This document shows positions 7,870 through 14,860 of a DNA stretch of 26,063 bases, one piece after another; within the stretch, counting starts at the first letter, position 1, and each line of letters starts with the position of its first letter. The DNA is taken from NCBI GenBank assembly GCA_937892655.1, contig CALBJC010000128.1, positions 1 through 26,063 on the forward strand. Direction: 5' to 3'. Origin of the DNA: an uncultured Clostridia bacterium. Lineage in GTDB: Bacteria; Bacillota; Clostridia; Oscillospirales; Ruminococcaceae. The translations under genes were made by a program, and so were the position numbers. Below the pieces are notes generated by a model. It ran no database searches. It was not told the DNA's origin and worked only from the letters and a program-made list of their open reading frames with translations.

Positions 7870-7877
7870 AATATAAT
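7849..7877 (+). promoter_or_regulatory. Perfect-consensus sigma-A promoter for cimA
   Basis: TTGACA (7849-7854), a 17-base spacer and TATAAT (7872-7877) match the housekeeping consensus exactly. The expected start near 7884 gives a leader of about 58 bases. The -35 and spacer lie inside the terminator-like hairpin at 7831-7869. Confidence 0.9.
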
Positions 7878-7941
7878 CAAATCAAGCTTAATATTTTGAT
7901 ACTTGTGTTTTTCACACTAATAGAAAGGCTGTGACAAAAAA

Positions 7942-9522
7942 GTGAGAAAAATCAATATATATGACTCTACCCTGCGAGATGGCGCTCAGGGCGAGAATGT
8001 TAATTTCTCGGTTATGGATAAAATCAATATTGTAAAGGCGCTCGATGAGCTGGGCGTTGATTTTATAGAGGCGGGTAACCCTTTTTCAAGCCCTAAGGAC
8101 GTTGAGTTTTTCCAAAAAGCCACTTCCCTGACACTTGAAAGCTCTCGTCTTGTAGCGTTTGGCTCTACAAGAAGGGCAAATACCGATGTTTTTGAGGATG
8201 CTTCTGTTCAGGCTATGAAAAACTGCCCTGTAGAGTATGTAGCGGTTTTTGGCAAGGCGTGGGATCTACACGTTTTTGACGTTCTGAAAACTACCGCAGA
8301 AGAAAACCTCAGAATGATTTTTGATACAATAAAGTATCTGACAGACAGCGGCAAAAAGGTTTTCTTTGACGCTGAGCATTTCTTTGACGGTTACAAGGCA
8401 AACCCCGATTACGCCATCGAGGTTGTAAAGACGGCTCAGAAAGCAGGCGCAATCGAGGCGGTTTTATGCGATACAAACGGCGGCTGTTTTCCTGACGAGA
8501 TTGAAAAGATAGTATCTGCCGCAAGCAAGGCGCTTGACATTCCGCTTGGTATTCATTGTCATAACGATACCGACTGCGCCGTTGCAAACTCAATAGCCGC
8601 AGTTTTATCCGGAGCCCGAAGCGTTCAGGGTACTCTCAACGGTATCGGCGAGCGTTGCGGCAACACCTGCCTTTCATCGGTTATCGCAAACCTTTCATTA
8701 AAACGAGGCTATGAAACTATCCCGCAGGAAAATTTAAAAGAGCTGACAAGGGTTTCTCGCTGTGTATGCGAATTATCAAACCTTCATATGACAGACTCTA
8801 CTCCTTATGTAGGCAAAAGCGCATTTGCCCACAAGGGCGGTATGCACGTTGACGGAGTTTTAAAGCTGACATCATCATTTGAGCATATCTCCCCTGAAAG
8901 CGTTGGCAACGAAAGGCAGTTTTTACTCAGCGAGGTTGCCGGCAGGCAGGCAGTTTTATCAAAGCTGAAGCTTTTTGCCCCTGAGATAACAAAGGACAGC
9001 GAAGAGGTTTCAGCCATTATCGAGATGCTCAAAATTCAGGAGCACCGCGGCTATCAGTATGAGGGAGCTGCGGCTTCATTTGAGCTTTTGGTACACAAAT
9101 TCTTAGGCAATTTCAAGGAATTTTTCACGATCGATTTTTTCAAAATCATCGGCGAACAGAATACAAATCAGTCGTTGCCGTCAACGGCTATGATCAAAGT
9201 CAGAGTAGGCAGTCATACTGCACTTGCCGCTGAAGAGGGCAACGGTCCTGTAAACGCGCTTGACAAGGCGCTGAAAATCGCACTCCAGAACTTCTACCCC
9301 GATATTTTTGAAAATATTTCTCTTACAGACTATAAGGTAAGAGTAGTAGATACATCATCGGGTACCGCCGCAACCGTTAGAGTTTTAATTGAAACTACAG
9401 ACGGCGTTGATTCATGGACGACCGTCGGCGCTTCGCCTGACGTGATAAACGCTTCAATGAAGGCGCTTACAGACTCAGTAGAATACAAGCTTTTAAAAAG
9501 CGGTATACATTTAAATCAGTGA
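7942..9522 (+). CDS. cimA: (R)-citramalate synthase
   Basis: The enzyme condenses pyruvate and acetyl-CoA to (R)-citramalate, the threonine-independent entry to isoleucine synthesis. The protein is 526 residues, the usual length for the CimA branch of the LeuA/HMGL-like family. The TIM-barrel catalytic domain shows DSTLRDG (8-14), HCHND (205-209) and GIGERCGN (234-241), all metal or active-site motifs. The segments FGSTRR and DAEHFFDGYKANPDYA are characteristic of CimA rather than isopropylmalate synthase. The C-terminal LeuA-type allosteric domain covers about 390-520. The start is GTG at 7942; the only purine-rich site, AAAGG at 7924-7928, is 13 bases away, and an in-frame stop at 7921 excludes an upstream start. 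An AraC regulator and an AEC transporter follow closely, suggesting one transcript. Confidence 0.93.
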   Translation: MRKINIYDSTLRDGAQGENVNFSVMDKINIVKALDELGVDFIEAGNPFSSPKDVEFFQKATSLTLESSRLVAFGSTRRANTDVFEDASVQAMKNCPVEYVAVFGKAWDLHVFDVLKTTAEENLRMIFDTIKYLTDSGKKVFFDAEHFFDGYKANPDYAIEVVKTAQKAGAIEAVLCDTNGGCFPDEIEKIVSAASKALDIPLGIHCHNDTDCAVANSIAAVLSGARSVQGTLNGIGERCGNTCLSSVIANLSLKRGYETIPQENLKELTRVSRCVCELSNLHMTDSTPYVGKSAFAHKGGMHVDGVLKLTSSFEHISPESVGNERQFLLSEVAGRQAVLSKLKLFAPEITKDSEEVSAIIEMLKIQEHRGYQYEGAAASFELLVHKFLGNFKEFFTIDFFKIIGEQNTNQSLPSTAMIKVRVGSHTALAAEEGNGPVNALDKALKIALQNFYPDIFENISLTDYKVRVVDTSSGTAATVRVLIETTDGVDSWTTVGASPDVINASMKALTDSVEYKLLKSGIHLNQ

Positions 9523-9530
9523 GGTAAAAT

Positions 9531-10358
9531 ATGAGTATAGATACAGCTATTTTCCCAATAATAAATAATGAAGCAGGCCTGCCGTTTTTGGTGTGCGGTA
9601 TTGGCGTGAACAAAAACCAGTGCCACATCATACGCGACGAGGGCTACTGCATTCATCAGGTAATTTACTGCACCGCAGGCGAGGGCGTTTTGAAGATCGC
9701 AGGCGAGCAGATAAAGATAAAGCCTAATATGCTTTATTTTCTGCCCCCTGATATTCCGCATGAATACTACCAGACTTCAAAAGAGGATTTTTCAACAAAC
9801 TGGATCACCTTCACAGGCGAAAACATCGAGGCTACCCTTGCAAAGCTTGGTATGTCAGACTGGAGAGTTTTTTGCTTTGAAAGCCTTGAAAATGTTGATT
9901 TTATTTTCAGAAAAACGCTTTTAAACTACAAATCAGAAGGTGCCGCTTCAGGCTATGTAGGCTCTGCATATCTCTATGAATTATTGGTTGAATGCTTTAA
10001 AAACACAGTTACCGAGAAAAAGAGCCTTACATCTCAGGAAAACAACATCATAAAGCCCGTTGTAAACTACATCAACGAGCATTATAAAGAAAACATCACC
10101 CTGCAGGCGCTGGCAACCGTTGCAAAGGTTACCCCCGAGCATTTATGCAAGGTCTTCAAGGCGAGTATGAATATGCGTCCGTTTGAATATCTTGCAAAAA
10201 AGCGTATTCAGGAAGCAAAGAGGCTCATTTCTGAAAACCGCTACTCTATCTCGCAGATAGGCGCAATGGTAGGCTATGACAACAACAGCTATTTCTGCTC
10301 GGTTTTCAAGAAATACGAAAACATTTCCCCTTCAGAATTCAGAGGAAGCACAAACTGA
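9531..10358 (+). CDS. AraC-family transcriptional regulator (cupin sensor + HTH)
   Basis: The protein has 275 residues. The N-terminal half (about 10-150) looks like an AraC-type cupin ligand domain, with YCTAGEGVLKI, PNMLYFLPPDIPHEY and a following helical linker. The C-terminal 95 residues form the double helix-turn-helix of AraC regulators: NITLQALATVAKVTPEHLCKVF for the first and SISQIGAMVGYDNNSYFCSVFKK (about 243-265) for the second, ending ISPSEFR. It starts 8 bases after cimA with GAGGT as ribosome site, so it is probably translated from the same mRNA. The ligand is unknown; control of the adjacent transporter or cimA is an inference from position. Confidence 0.9.
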   Translation: MSIDTAIFPIINNEAGLPFLVCGIGVNKNQCHIIRDEGYCIHQVIYCTAGEGVLKIAGEQIKIKPNMLYFLPPDIPHEYYQTSKEDFSTNWITFTGENIEATLAKLGMSDWRVFCFESLENVDFIFRKTLLNYKSEGAASGYVGSAYLYELLVECFKNTVTEKKSLTSQENNIIKPVVNYINEHYKENITLQALATVAKVTPEHLCKVFKASMNMRPFEYLAKKRIQEAKRLISENRYSISQIGAMVGYDNNSYFCSVFKKYENISPSEFRGSTN

Positions 10359-10385
10359 TAATCTAAAAAGAATCAAGGTAATATT

Positions 10386-11297
10386 ATGGATTTGGCAATT
10401 ATCGTTTTAAAGCAGCTTATAATTATGCTTATCCTCATAGCGTTTGGCATAATCTGCTCAAAAACAAAAATCATCGAAAAGGATACAAACAAAAAGCTGT
10501 CAGACCTGCTTTTGTATATAGTAAGCCCGACAGTTATCATAACCGCTTATCAGCAGCCCTTCAAAAAAGAGGTTTTCCACGGTATTCTGTGGACGCTTCT
10601 GCTGTCATGTATCTCGATAGGCTTATCGATAATTTTAAGCTATCTTGTAATCAGAACAAAGGATAAGGGCAACCGCGATATCGAGCGCTTTGCGCTTATC
10701 TACAACAACTGCGGCTTTATGGGTATTCCGCTTATCGACAGTATTTTCGGCTCTGAGGGCGTTATTTATCTGACAGCATATCTTACAATTTTCAATATCC
10801 TTGTATGGTCGCATGGGCATATGTCAATGAAGGGTCAGACAGATATAAAATCTCTTACAAAGGCGCTCAAGGCGCCTGCTGTAATTGCAACTGTCATAGG
10901 CTTTACCCTTTATGCTACAAATATCCGCCTGCCTGAAATAGTTGTAAAATCGCTTGACTATATAAGCGGTATGAACACCCCTCTTGCAATGTTAATAGCA
11001 GGCTCTACCATCGCCGTTTCAAAGATAACCCCGGCGCTCAAAAAGCCGTCCGTTTACTATGTAACGATACTGTCTTTACTTGTATTCCCACTTTTGACTA
11101 TCCTTGCTACAAGATTTATCCCTGCCCCTGAGATAACCTATACAACGGTTGCTATACTCTCGGCTACTCCCGTAGCGGCAATCGGTACGATCTTTGCGGT
11201 AAAATACGATAAAAACAGCGAATACTCCTCTCAGATATTCTCTGTAACAACAATTTTAAGCGCTATAACAATTCCGCTTGTAGCACTCTGCGTATAA
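10386..11297 (+). CDS. AEC-family (auxin efflux carrier-like) transporter
   Basis: This 303-residue polytopic membrane protein has about ten hydrophobic segments in two halves. The family signature ALIYNNCGFMGIPLI (about 103-117), the following FGSEGVIYLTAY, and the second-half MLIAGSTIA and ATPVAAIGTIFAVKY are typical of AEC permeases, which move small organic acids or similar anions in bacteria. The substrate cannot be read from sequence. It lies 27 bases after the AraC gene (AAGGT ribosome site) and before a terminator, making a cimA-regulator-transporter unit; a 2-oxo or hydroxy acid related to branched-chain metabolism is a reasonable but untested guess. Confidence 0.9.
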   Translation: MDLAIIVLKQLIIMLILIAFGIICSKTKIIEKDTNKKLSDLLLYIVSPTVIITAYQQPFKKEVFHGILWTLLLSCISIGLSIILSYLVIRTKDKGNRDIERFALIYNNCGFMGIPLIDSIFGSEGVIYLTAYLTIFNILVWSHGHMSMKGQTDIKSLTKALKAPAVIATVIGFTLYATNIRLPEIVVKSLDYISGMNTPLAMLIAGSTIAVSKITPALKKPSVYYVTILSLLVFPLLTILATRFIPAPEITYTTVAILSATPVAAIGTIFAVKYDKNSEYSSQIFSVTTILSAITIPLVALCV

Positions 11298-11303
11298 AAA
11301 TAG

Positions 11304-11335
11304 CCCCGCGTGTTTTAAAAACACACGGGGTTTTT
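11304..11335. terminator. Bidirectional terminator
   Basis: CCCCGCGTGT (11304-11313) pairs with ACACACGGGG (11321-11330) with one mismatch and is followed by TTTTT. An A-rich stretch on the left can serve the convergent minus-strand LRR gene. Confidence 0.85.
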
Positions 11336-11336
11336 A

Positions 11337-12413
11337 TTATGACAGCTCTACACCGTCATCAATCTTAAAACATTCAGTGTCACTTGTATCAAGTGATTCG
11401 CATCCGCCGATGTCAAGCTTTGTCAGCTTGTTGTTTGTGCAGTAAAGCTTAGAGAGCTCATTTGCATCACCAAGCGTCAAAGAAGAAATCTCATTGTTAC
11501 TGCAGTTGATTGCAGATATTCCGTTACAGCGGCTTACATCAAGAGAGGTGAGCTTGTTATTCTCACAATCGAGCATATAAAGCAGAATGTTGAGAGGCAA
11601 GCTAAGCTCTGTAAGCTCGTTGTTTGCACAATAAATATTAGTAAGCAGTACATTGCTTGTTACGTTTAGCGATGTGAGGTTGTTGTTATCACACTGCAAA
11701 ACGCCAAGCTCTATATTGCCTGAAAAATCAAGCTCTGTAAGGTTGTTTTCCGAGCAGTGCATAATAACGAGGTTTGGCAGCTTTGCAATGTCAAGCTCGG
11801 TAAGCTTGTTTCCACTGCAAAGCATATACACAAGGTTTCTCTGGCGGCAAAGCTCAATAGATACAAGCTCGTTTTTCTGACAGGAAAGATACTCTATATC
11901 AGGATTGTTCGATAAATCAAGTTCTGTGAGCTTATTTAAACCGCAATCAAAATTCTGAAGCTTTATATTGTTACTTACATCAAGCTCTGTGAGCTGATTT
12001 TCACTACAGCCAAAATGCGTCAGTCTCGTGTTTTTGCTTATATCGATCTCTGTGAGCTTATTCATGCTACACGAAAGCATTTCAAGCTCCGTAAAAAGCT
12101 CAATGCCCTTTAATGACGAGATCCCCATATTTGCTACTTTTATTGTTGTAGTGCTTTTGATCTCGTCATAAGAAAGCTCTCCATCAGCGTTTATGTCTAT
12201 TTCCTTTGAAATATATCCTCTGAAAATTTTATCAGGAAAAATCTTTTCATCTATTCTGACGCTGACCCCGACGGTCACTTCAATATCGCTTGTGCTGTCG
12301 CTTACCTTGTCCTCCTTTAGCAAAATCGCTATGGCAACACCTGCAATCAGCACCGCTACAGCGGCTACAATGCTTATAATAAGAAAACTTATTTTAACCT
12401 TTTTATTCACCAT
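11337..12413 (-). CDS. Membrane-anchored EF-hand and leucine-rich-repeat protein
   Basis: The protein has 358 residues. A short basic N-terminus and one hydrophobic helix (about 9-32) would anchor it, with the rest outside the cell. Residues 73-84 (DINADGELSYDE) form a complete EF-hand calcium loop, preceded by FPDKIFRGYISKEI, a linker seen before EF-hand/dockerin-like loops in Ruminococcus-type surface proteins. Residues 110-340 are eleven uninterrupted 21-residue leucine-rich repeats of the form L-x3-x-C-x2-N-x-L-x2-L-x8, each with a Cys in the ladder position. There is no C-terminal anchor. TAGGAG lies 9 bases before the ATG. It follows the 12457 membrane-protein gene by 43 bases, so it is probably the second gene of that transcript. 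Function is unknown; surface binding or adhesion is inferred from architecture. Confidence 0.85.
   Translation of the reverse strand: MVNKKVKISFLIISIVAAVAVLIAGVAIAILLKEDKVSDSTSDIEVTVGVSVRIDEKIFPDKIFRGYISKEIDINADGELSYDEIKSTTTIKVANMGISSLKGIELFTELEMLSCSMNKLTEIDISKNTRLTHFGCSENQLTELDVSNNIKLQNFDCGLNKLTELDLSNNPDIEYLSCQKNELVSIELCRQRNLVYMLCSGNKLTELDIAKLPNLVIMHCSENNLTELDFSGNIELGVLQCDNNNLTSLNVTSNVLLTNIYCANNELTELSLPLNILLYMLDCENNKLTSLDVSRCNGISAINCSNNEISSLTLGDANELSKLYCTNNKLTKLDIGGCESLDTSDTECFKIDDGVELS
11394..12086 (-). repeat. Eleven tandem 63-bp units encoding 21-residue LRRs
   Basis: Codons 110-340 of the LRR protein consist of eleven in-frame 63-base units with no indels. Each begins at a Leu/Ile codon, has Cys at unit position 6, Asn at position 9 and Leu/Ile at positions 11 and 14. 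The units are diverged at DNA level, so this is an old coding repeat rather than a recent expansion. Confidence 0.88.
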
Positions 12414-12456
12414 ATTATACTCCTACATCTATGACTTAATCTGAATATCTGTATCA

Positions 12457-13119
12457 CTATTCATCCGACAGATTCTGTGAACAGTTTTCAAGCGCTTTTA
12501 TCTCCATAAATATCAGCGCACACTTTACAACCTCGATGAGTAAATCTATAATCTTCATAATCATAGCCATTGCGTTTGCATTTGTTACCGCCTGTGTAAG
12601 ATCCATTATAGTCTGGGCACTATATACCATATGCGTCATGACCAATACAGCGCCTACTGTAGCCAAAGTAAAGCCCAATATGTAAATATATCTGTAGGTC
12701 TTCCACTTTTTGTAAAGACCATGGTCAACATCCTCCACAAGATCTGCCATACCGTCAAATTCCTTCCAGCAGATAGCTATAGCCAGCGCTATAGTCACAA
12801 CAAGTGTAAGTACAGCAAAACCGATTGTGTCGTTATAAGCACCGACAAGACCGAGGATAAACACTGCTACCACCGACGCTATGGTGAGCTTTGCCGCTGC
12901 TTTAAAATAATCGCTGTTTTCACCAAGCTTAAAAAGCATAACGATTGACACGATTGAAAACACAAGCGATACAATGTCAAGTATGCCTAAAAAATCGAAA
13001 ATAGCTATCACCGCATACGCCAAGAGTAACACCTTGAGCTTCTTTGAAGCCTCATCATACATTTTGCTTTTAAAATGACTACCGCTATTGTAGTCTCTCC
13101 CACATACAGAATTTTCCAT
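12457..13119 (-). CDS. Uncharacterised multi-pass membrane protein, paralogue 3 of cluster
   Basis: This 220-residue protein has about five or six hydrophobic segments (near 29-48, 49-64, 74-95, 98-117, 143-165, 185-210) and a Ser/Lys-rich soluble N-terminus of about 28 residues. I do not recognise a named family. It shares two ungapped motifs with its neighbours: LFKLGENSDYF (62-72) and GMADLVEDVDHGLYKKW (123-139). The ATG at 13119 has AAGGAGG 9 bases upstream. It is first in a transcript that probably also contains the LRR gene, under a promoter element identical in layout to the one before the 14037 gene. Confidence 0.8.
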   Translation of the reverse strand: MENSVCGRDYNSGSHFKSKMYDEASKKLKVLLLAYAVIAIFDFLGILDIVSLVFSIVSIVMLFKLGENSDYFKAAAKLTIASVVAVFILGLVGAYNDTIGFAVLTLVVTIALAIAICWKEFDGMADLVEDVDHGLYKKWKTYRYIYILGFTLATVGAVLVMTHMVYSAQTIMDLTQAVTNANAMAMIMKIIDLLIEVVKCALIFMEIKALENCSQNLSDE

Positions 13120-13150
13120 TCAAAATTCCTCCTTAAATTGTAGTATCATA

Positions 13151-13195
13151 AGTATATCTCACATTTCTTAAGAACCGATGGATAAAATTCTTAAG
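13151..13195 (-). promoter_or_regulatory. Twin CTTAAG operator-promoter, copy 1
   Basis: On the minus strand the order is CTTAAG (13195-13190), 17 bases, CTTAAG (13172-13167), 10 bases, TATACT (13156-13151). The -10-like TATACT lies about 31 bases before the start codon and no TTGACA-like -35 is present, as in activator-dependent promoters. The second copy at 14751-14795 has the same three elements at identical spacings plus a shared TTTTATC(C/T)AT between repeats. Confidence 0.6.
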
Positions 13196-13210
13196 AATAT
13201 CTTATGATTT

Positions 13211-14008
13211 TTACTTTACAAACTTTTTGACAGCTTCAATTTCCTTATACAGATAGAAAAGCTCGAAAGCTGTAATAAATATGCTCAAAGCAGGTGATGC
13301 GAAACTAAACAGCATAGCTAAAAATGGCATAATAAGCGCTAATATCGGCATACCGATCATAGAAATACCATAAAATACAGCGTAAAACTTCTTGAACCAC
13401 TGCCATTTATCTGAAAGCGGACGGTTTATATCCTTCACTAAATCTGAAAGCCCCCCGAACATACTGATAGCCCTGAGCATAGCAACAACACCCTCTGCTA
13501 CAGAGAAGATTCTTGAGAAAAACTCCATACCATTTACATAAATGAATAGTATAGCCAACATCGCAAGCGGCATCTGGATAATCGAATATATTACCGCTTT
13601 TTTGAACGCCGCTGAGTATTCTATCAACAGATATAGCGCAATAAACTGGCTGAATACCGCCAGCATATGTACAAAATAGAATGCAGATACATAATCAAGG
13701 AGTATGTTTGAAACTACTATAACAGCTGTAACTATAAACAAAAACCACAGCTTGCCTAAAACATCTTTGCCAAAGCGCGCTCTTTCCATAGCCGCCTGGG
13801 GCATATCGGTTTTTGCTTTTCTGACTAAAATACAGTCAGCGCAGGTTGAACAAGCGCTGCAGCTTTTCATACCTCTTCTTTTGCAACAATTCTGGATTTT
13901 GCATTTTTCCTGAAAAGTGCCCTCTGCTTCTACCCCACAGCCCTTGCATTGCTGGGATTTGAAGTAACTGCAATCCTCAGAGCACTTTCCGCAATACGAT
14001 TTTAACAT
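13211..14008 (-). CDS. Cys-rich (DUF3795-like) domain fused to membrane protein, paralogue 2
   Basis: The protein has 265 residues from the ATG at 14008, preceded by GGAGG 7 bases upstream; an in-frame ATG at 14029 would read through this site and is rejected. Residues 1-60 contain twelve cysteines (6, 9, 13, 21, 24, 36, 41, 42, 50, 53, 56, 59) in a pattern resembling DUF3795-type putative zinc/metal-binding modules. After a basic linker, about five or six hydrophobic segments follow (from about residue 88). Motifs YLLIEYSAAF (126-135) and GLSDLVKDINRPLSDKW (186-202) match the paralogues at 12457 and 14037. It lies 28 bases after the 14037 gene, so the two are probably co-transcribed. The function of the Cys module (metal or redox sensing, or a structural zinc site) is not known. 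Confidence 0.8.
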   Translation of the reverse strand: MLKSYCGKCSEDCSYFKSQQCKGCGVEAEGTFQEKCKIQNCCKRRGMKSCSACSTCADCILVRKAKTDMPQAAMERARFGKDVLGKLWFLFIVTAVIVVSNILLDYVSAFYFVHMLAVFSQFIALYLLIEYSAAFKKAVIYSIIQMPLAMLAILFIYVNGMEFFSRIFSVAEGVVAMLRAISMFGGLSDLVKDINRPLSDKWQWFKKFYAVFYGISMIGMPILALIMPFLAMLFSFASPALSIFITAFELFYLYKEIEAVKKFVK

Positions 14009-14036
14009 TGTTTTTCCTCCTACATACATATATATT

Positions 14037-14720
14037 TTAATTCAGACTTTTGTCTGAACACTTCCCCATAACAATAATTTCTATCAAAAGCAAAGCAAGG
14101 TATGCCAGAGCTATACCCGACGGCGCCACTAACGCAACCGGCTGCAGCAACAACGCCAGCGGACGGATAATCTTCTTTAGCAGCTCTGCGCCTACAAGAT
14201 CATACAAAAACACTGAAATGAATACGATTTTAAAAATACGCCAGCTTTTAAAAATCTTCTTGTTTACATAAACTACAACATCGGCAAAACCGCAACACGC
14301 CATGATTGTTGCAAACGCCGCTATAATACTGCTCACGATGCTCAGAGCTTTTTGTATCAAAGGCAACTTTTGCATCATATCAAACGTCATTGAAAACGGC
14401 CAGCCTACTATCAGCATCGTTGATGCAATAACGATAGGTATAAGCAGTATGTGACATATCGCCGACACCAAAAATGCACGAGAATGTTCCTTCATTTTAA
14501 AAAACATTACAACCGTTACTGCCTCGGCTACAACTGTGATTATCAGATAAACTATAAACGGTATCAGACGGGTTGACCAGAGTATATTTACAAACTCTGT
14601 CACAACCGCCGCTATCAGTACAATACCTAGCTTTCTGATAAGCTTATCATCTACCCACAATGAAGCGGGCATTGAGTTTTTAAAAGGAATACCACTGATT
14701 TCTTTGTTCTTATTCTCCAT
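14037..14720 (-). CDS. Uncharacterised multi-pass membrane protein, paralogue 1 of cluster
   Basis: This 227-residue protein has about six hydrophobic segments (near 31-48, 52-75, 83-106, 123-146, 162-178, 186-218) and a hydrophilic N-terminus of about 28 residues. I do not recognise a named family. It carries FFKMKEHSRAF (73-83) and GFADVVVYVNKKIFKSW (144-160), aligning without gaps to the two downstream paralogues. TAGGAG lies 8-9 bases before the ATG. It is first in the upstream two-gene unit and is preceded by the twin CTTAAG element, which in turn abuts the glyS terminator. Confidence 0.8.
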   Translation of the reverse strand: MENKNKEISGIPFKNSMPASLWVDDKLIRKLGIVLIAAVVTEFVNILWSTRLIPFIVYLIITVVAEAVTVVMFFKMKEHSRAFLVSAICHILLIPIVIASTMLIVGWPFSMTFDMMQKLPLIQKALSIVSSIIAAFATIMACCGFADVVVYVNKKIFKSWRIFKIVFISVFLYDLVGAELLKKIIRPLALLLQPVALVAPSGIALAYLALLLIEIIVMGKCSDKSLN

Positions 14721-14750
14721 ATCATAAACTCCTACATATCTGATGACAAA

Positions 14751-14795
14751 AGTATATTATATATACCTTAAGAAAAAATAGATAAAACCCTTAAG
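14751..14795 (-). promoter_or_regulatory. Twin CTTAAG operator-promoter, copy 2
   Basis: On the minus strand the order is CTTAAG (14795-14790), 17 bases, CTTAAG (14772-14767), 10 bases, TATACT (14756-14751), about 31 bases before the start at 14720. Spacings equal those of copy 1 at 13151-13195. No consensus -35 is present. Confidence 0.6.
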
Positions 14796-14801
14796 TTTTT
14801 C

Positions 14802-14846
14802 TTAAAAATAAAAGCCGCCTCGGAAAAACGCTCTCCGAAGCGGCTT
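14802..14846 (-). terminator. Terminator after glyS
   Basis: Read on the minus strand, AAGCCGCTTCGGA (14846-14834) pairs with TCCGAGGCGGCTT (14824-14812, one U-G pair) around a 9-base loop, followed by a TTTTATTTTTAA tract. Confidence 0.9.
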
Positions 14847-14860
14847 ATTATCAAAAATAA

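Noticed and set aside
11394..12086. CRISPR-like periodic repeats
   Set aside because: The 63-base period is in frame and encodes LRRs; units are diverged and there are no identical repeats with unique spacers.
13151..14795. Classic LytTR/AgrA-type direct repeats
   Set aside because: The TTAAG core is similar, but the period is 23 bases rather than about 21 and the flanking ACAG-type bases are missing, so the regulator class is left open.
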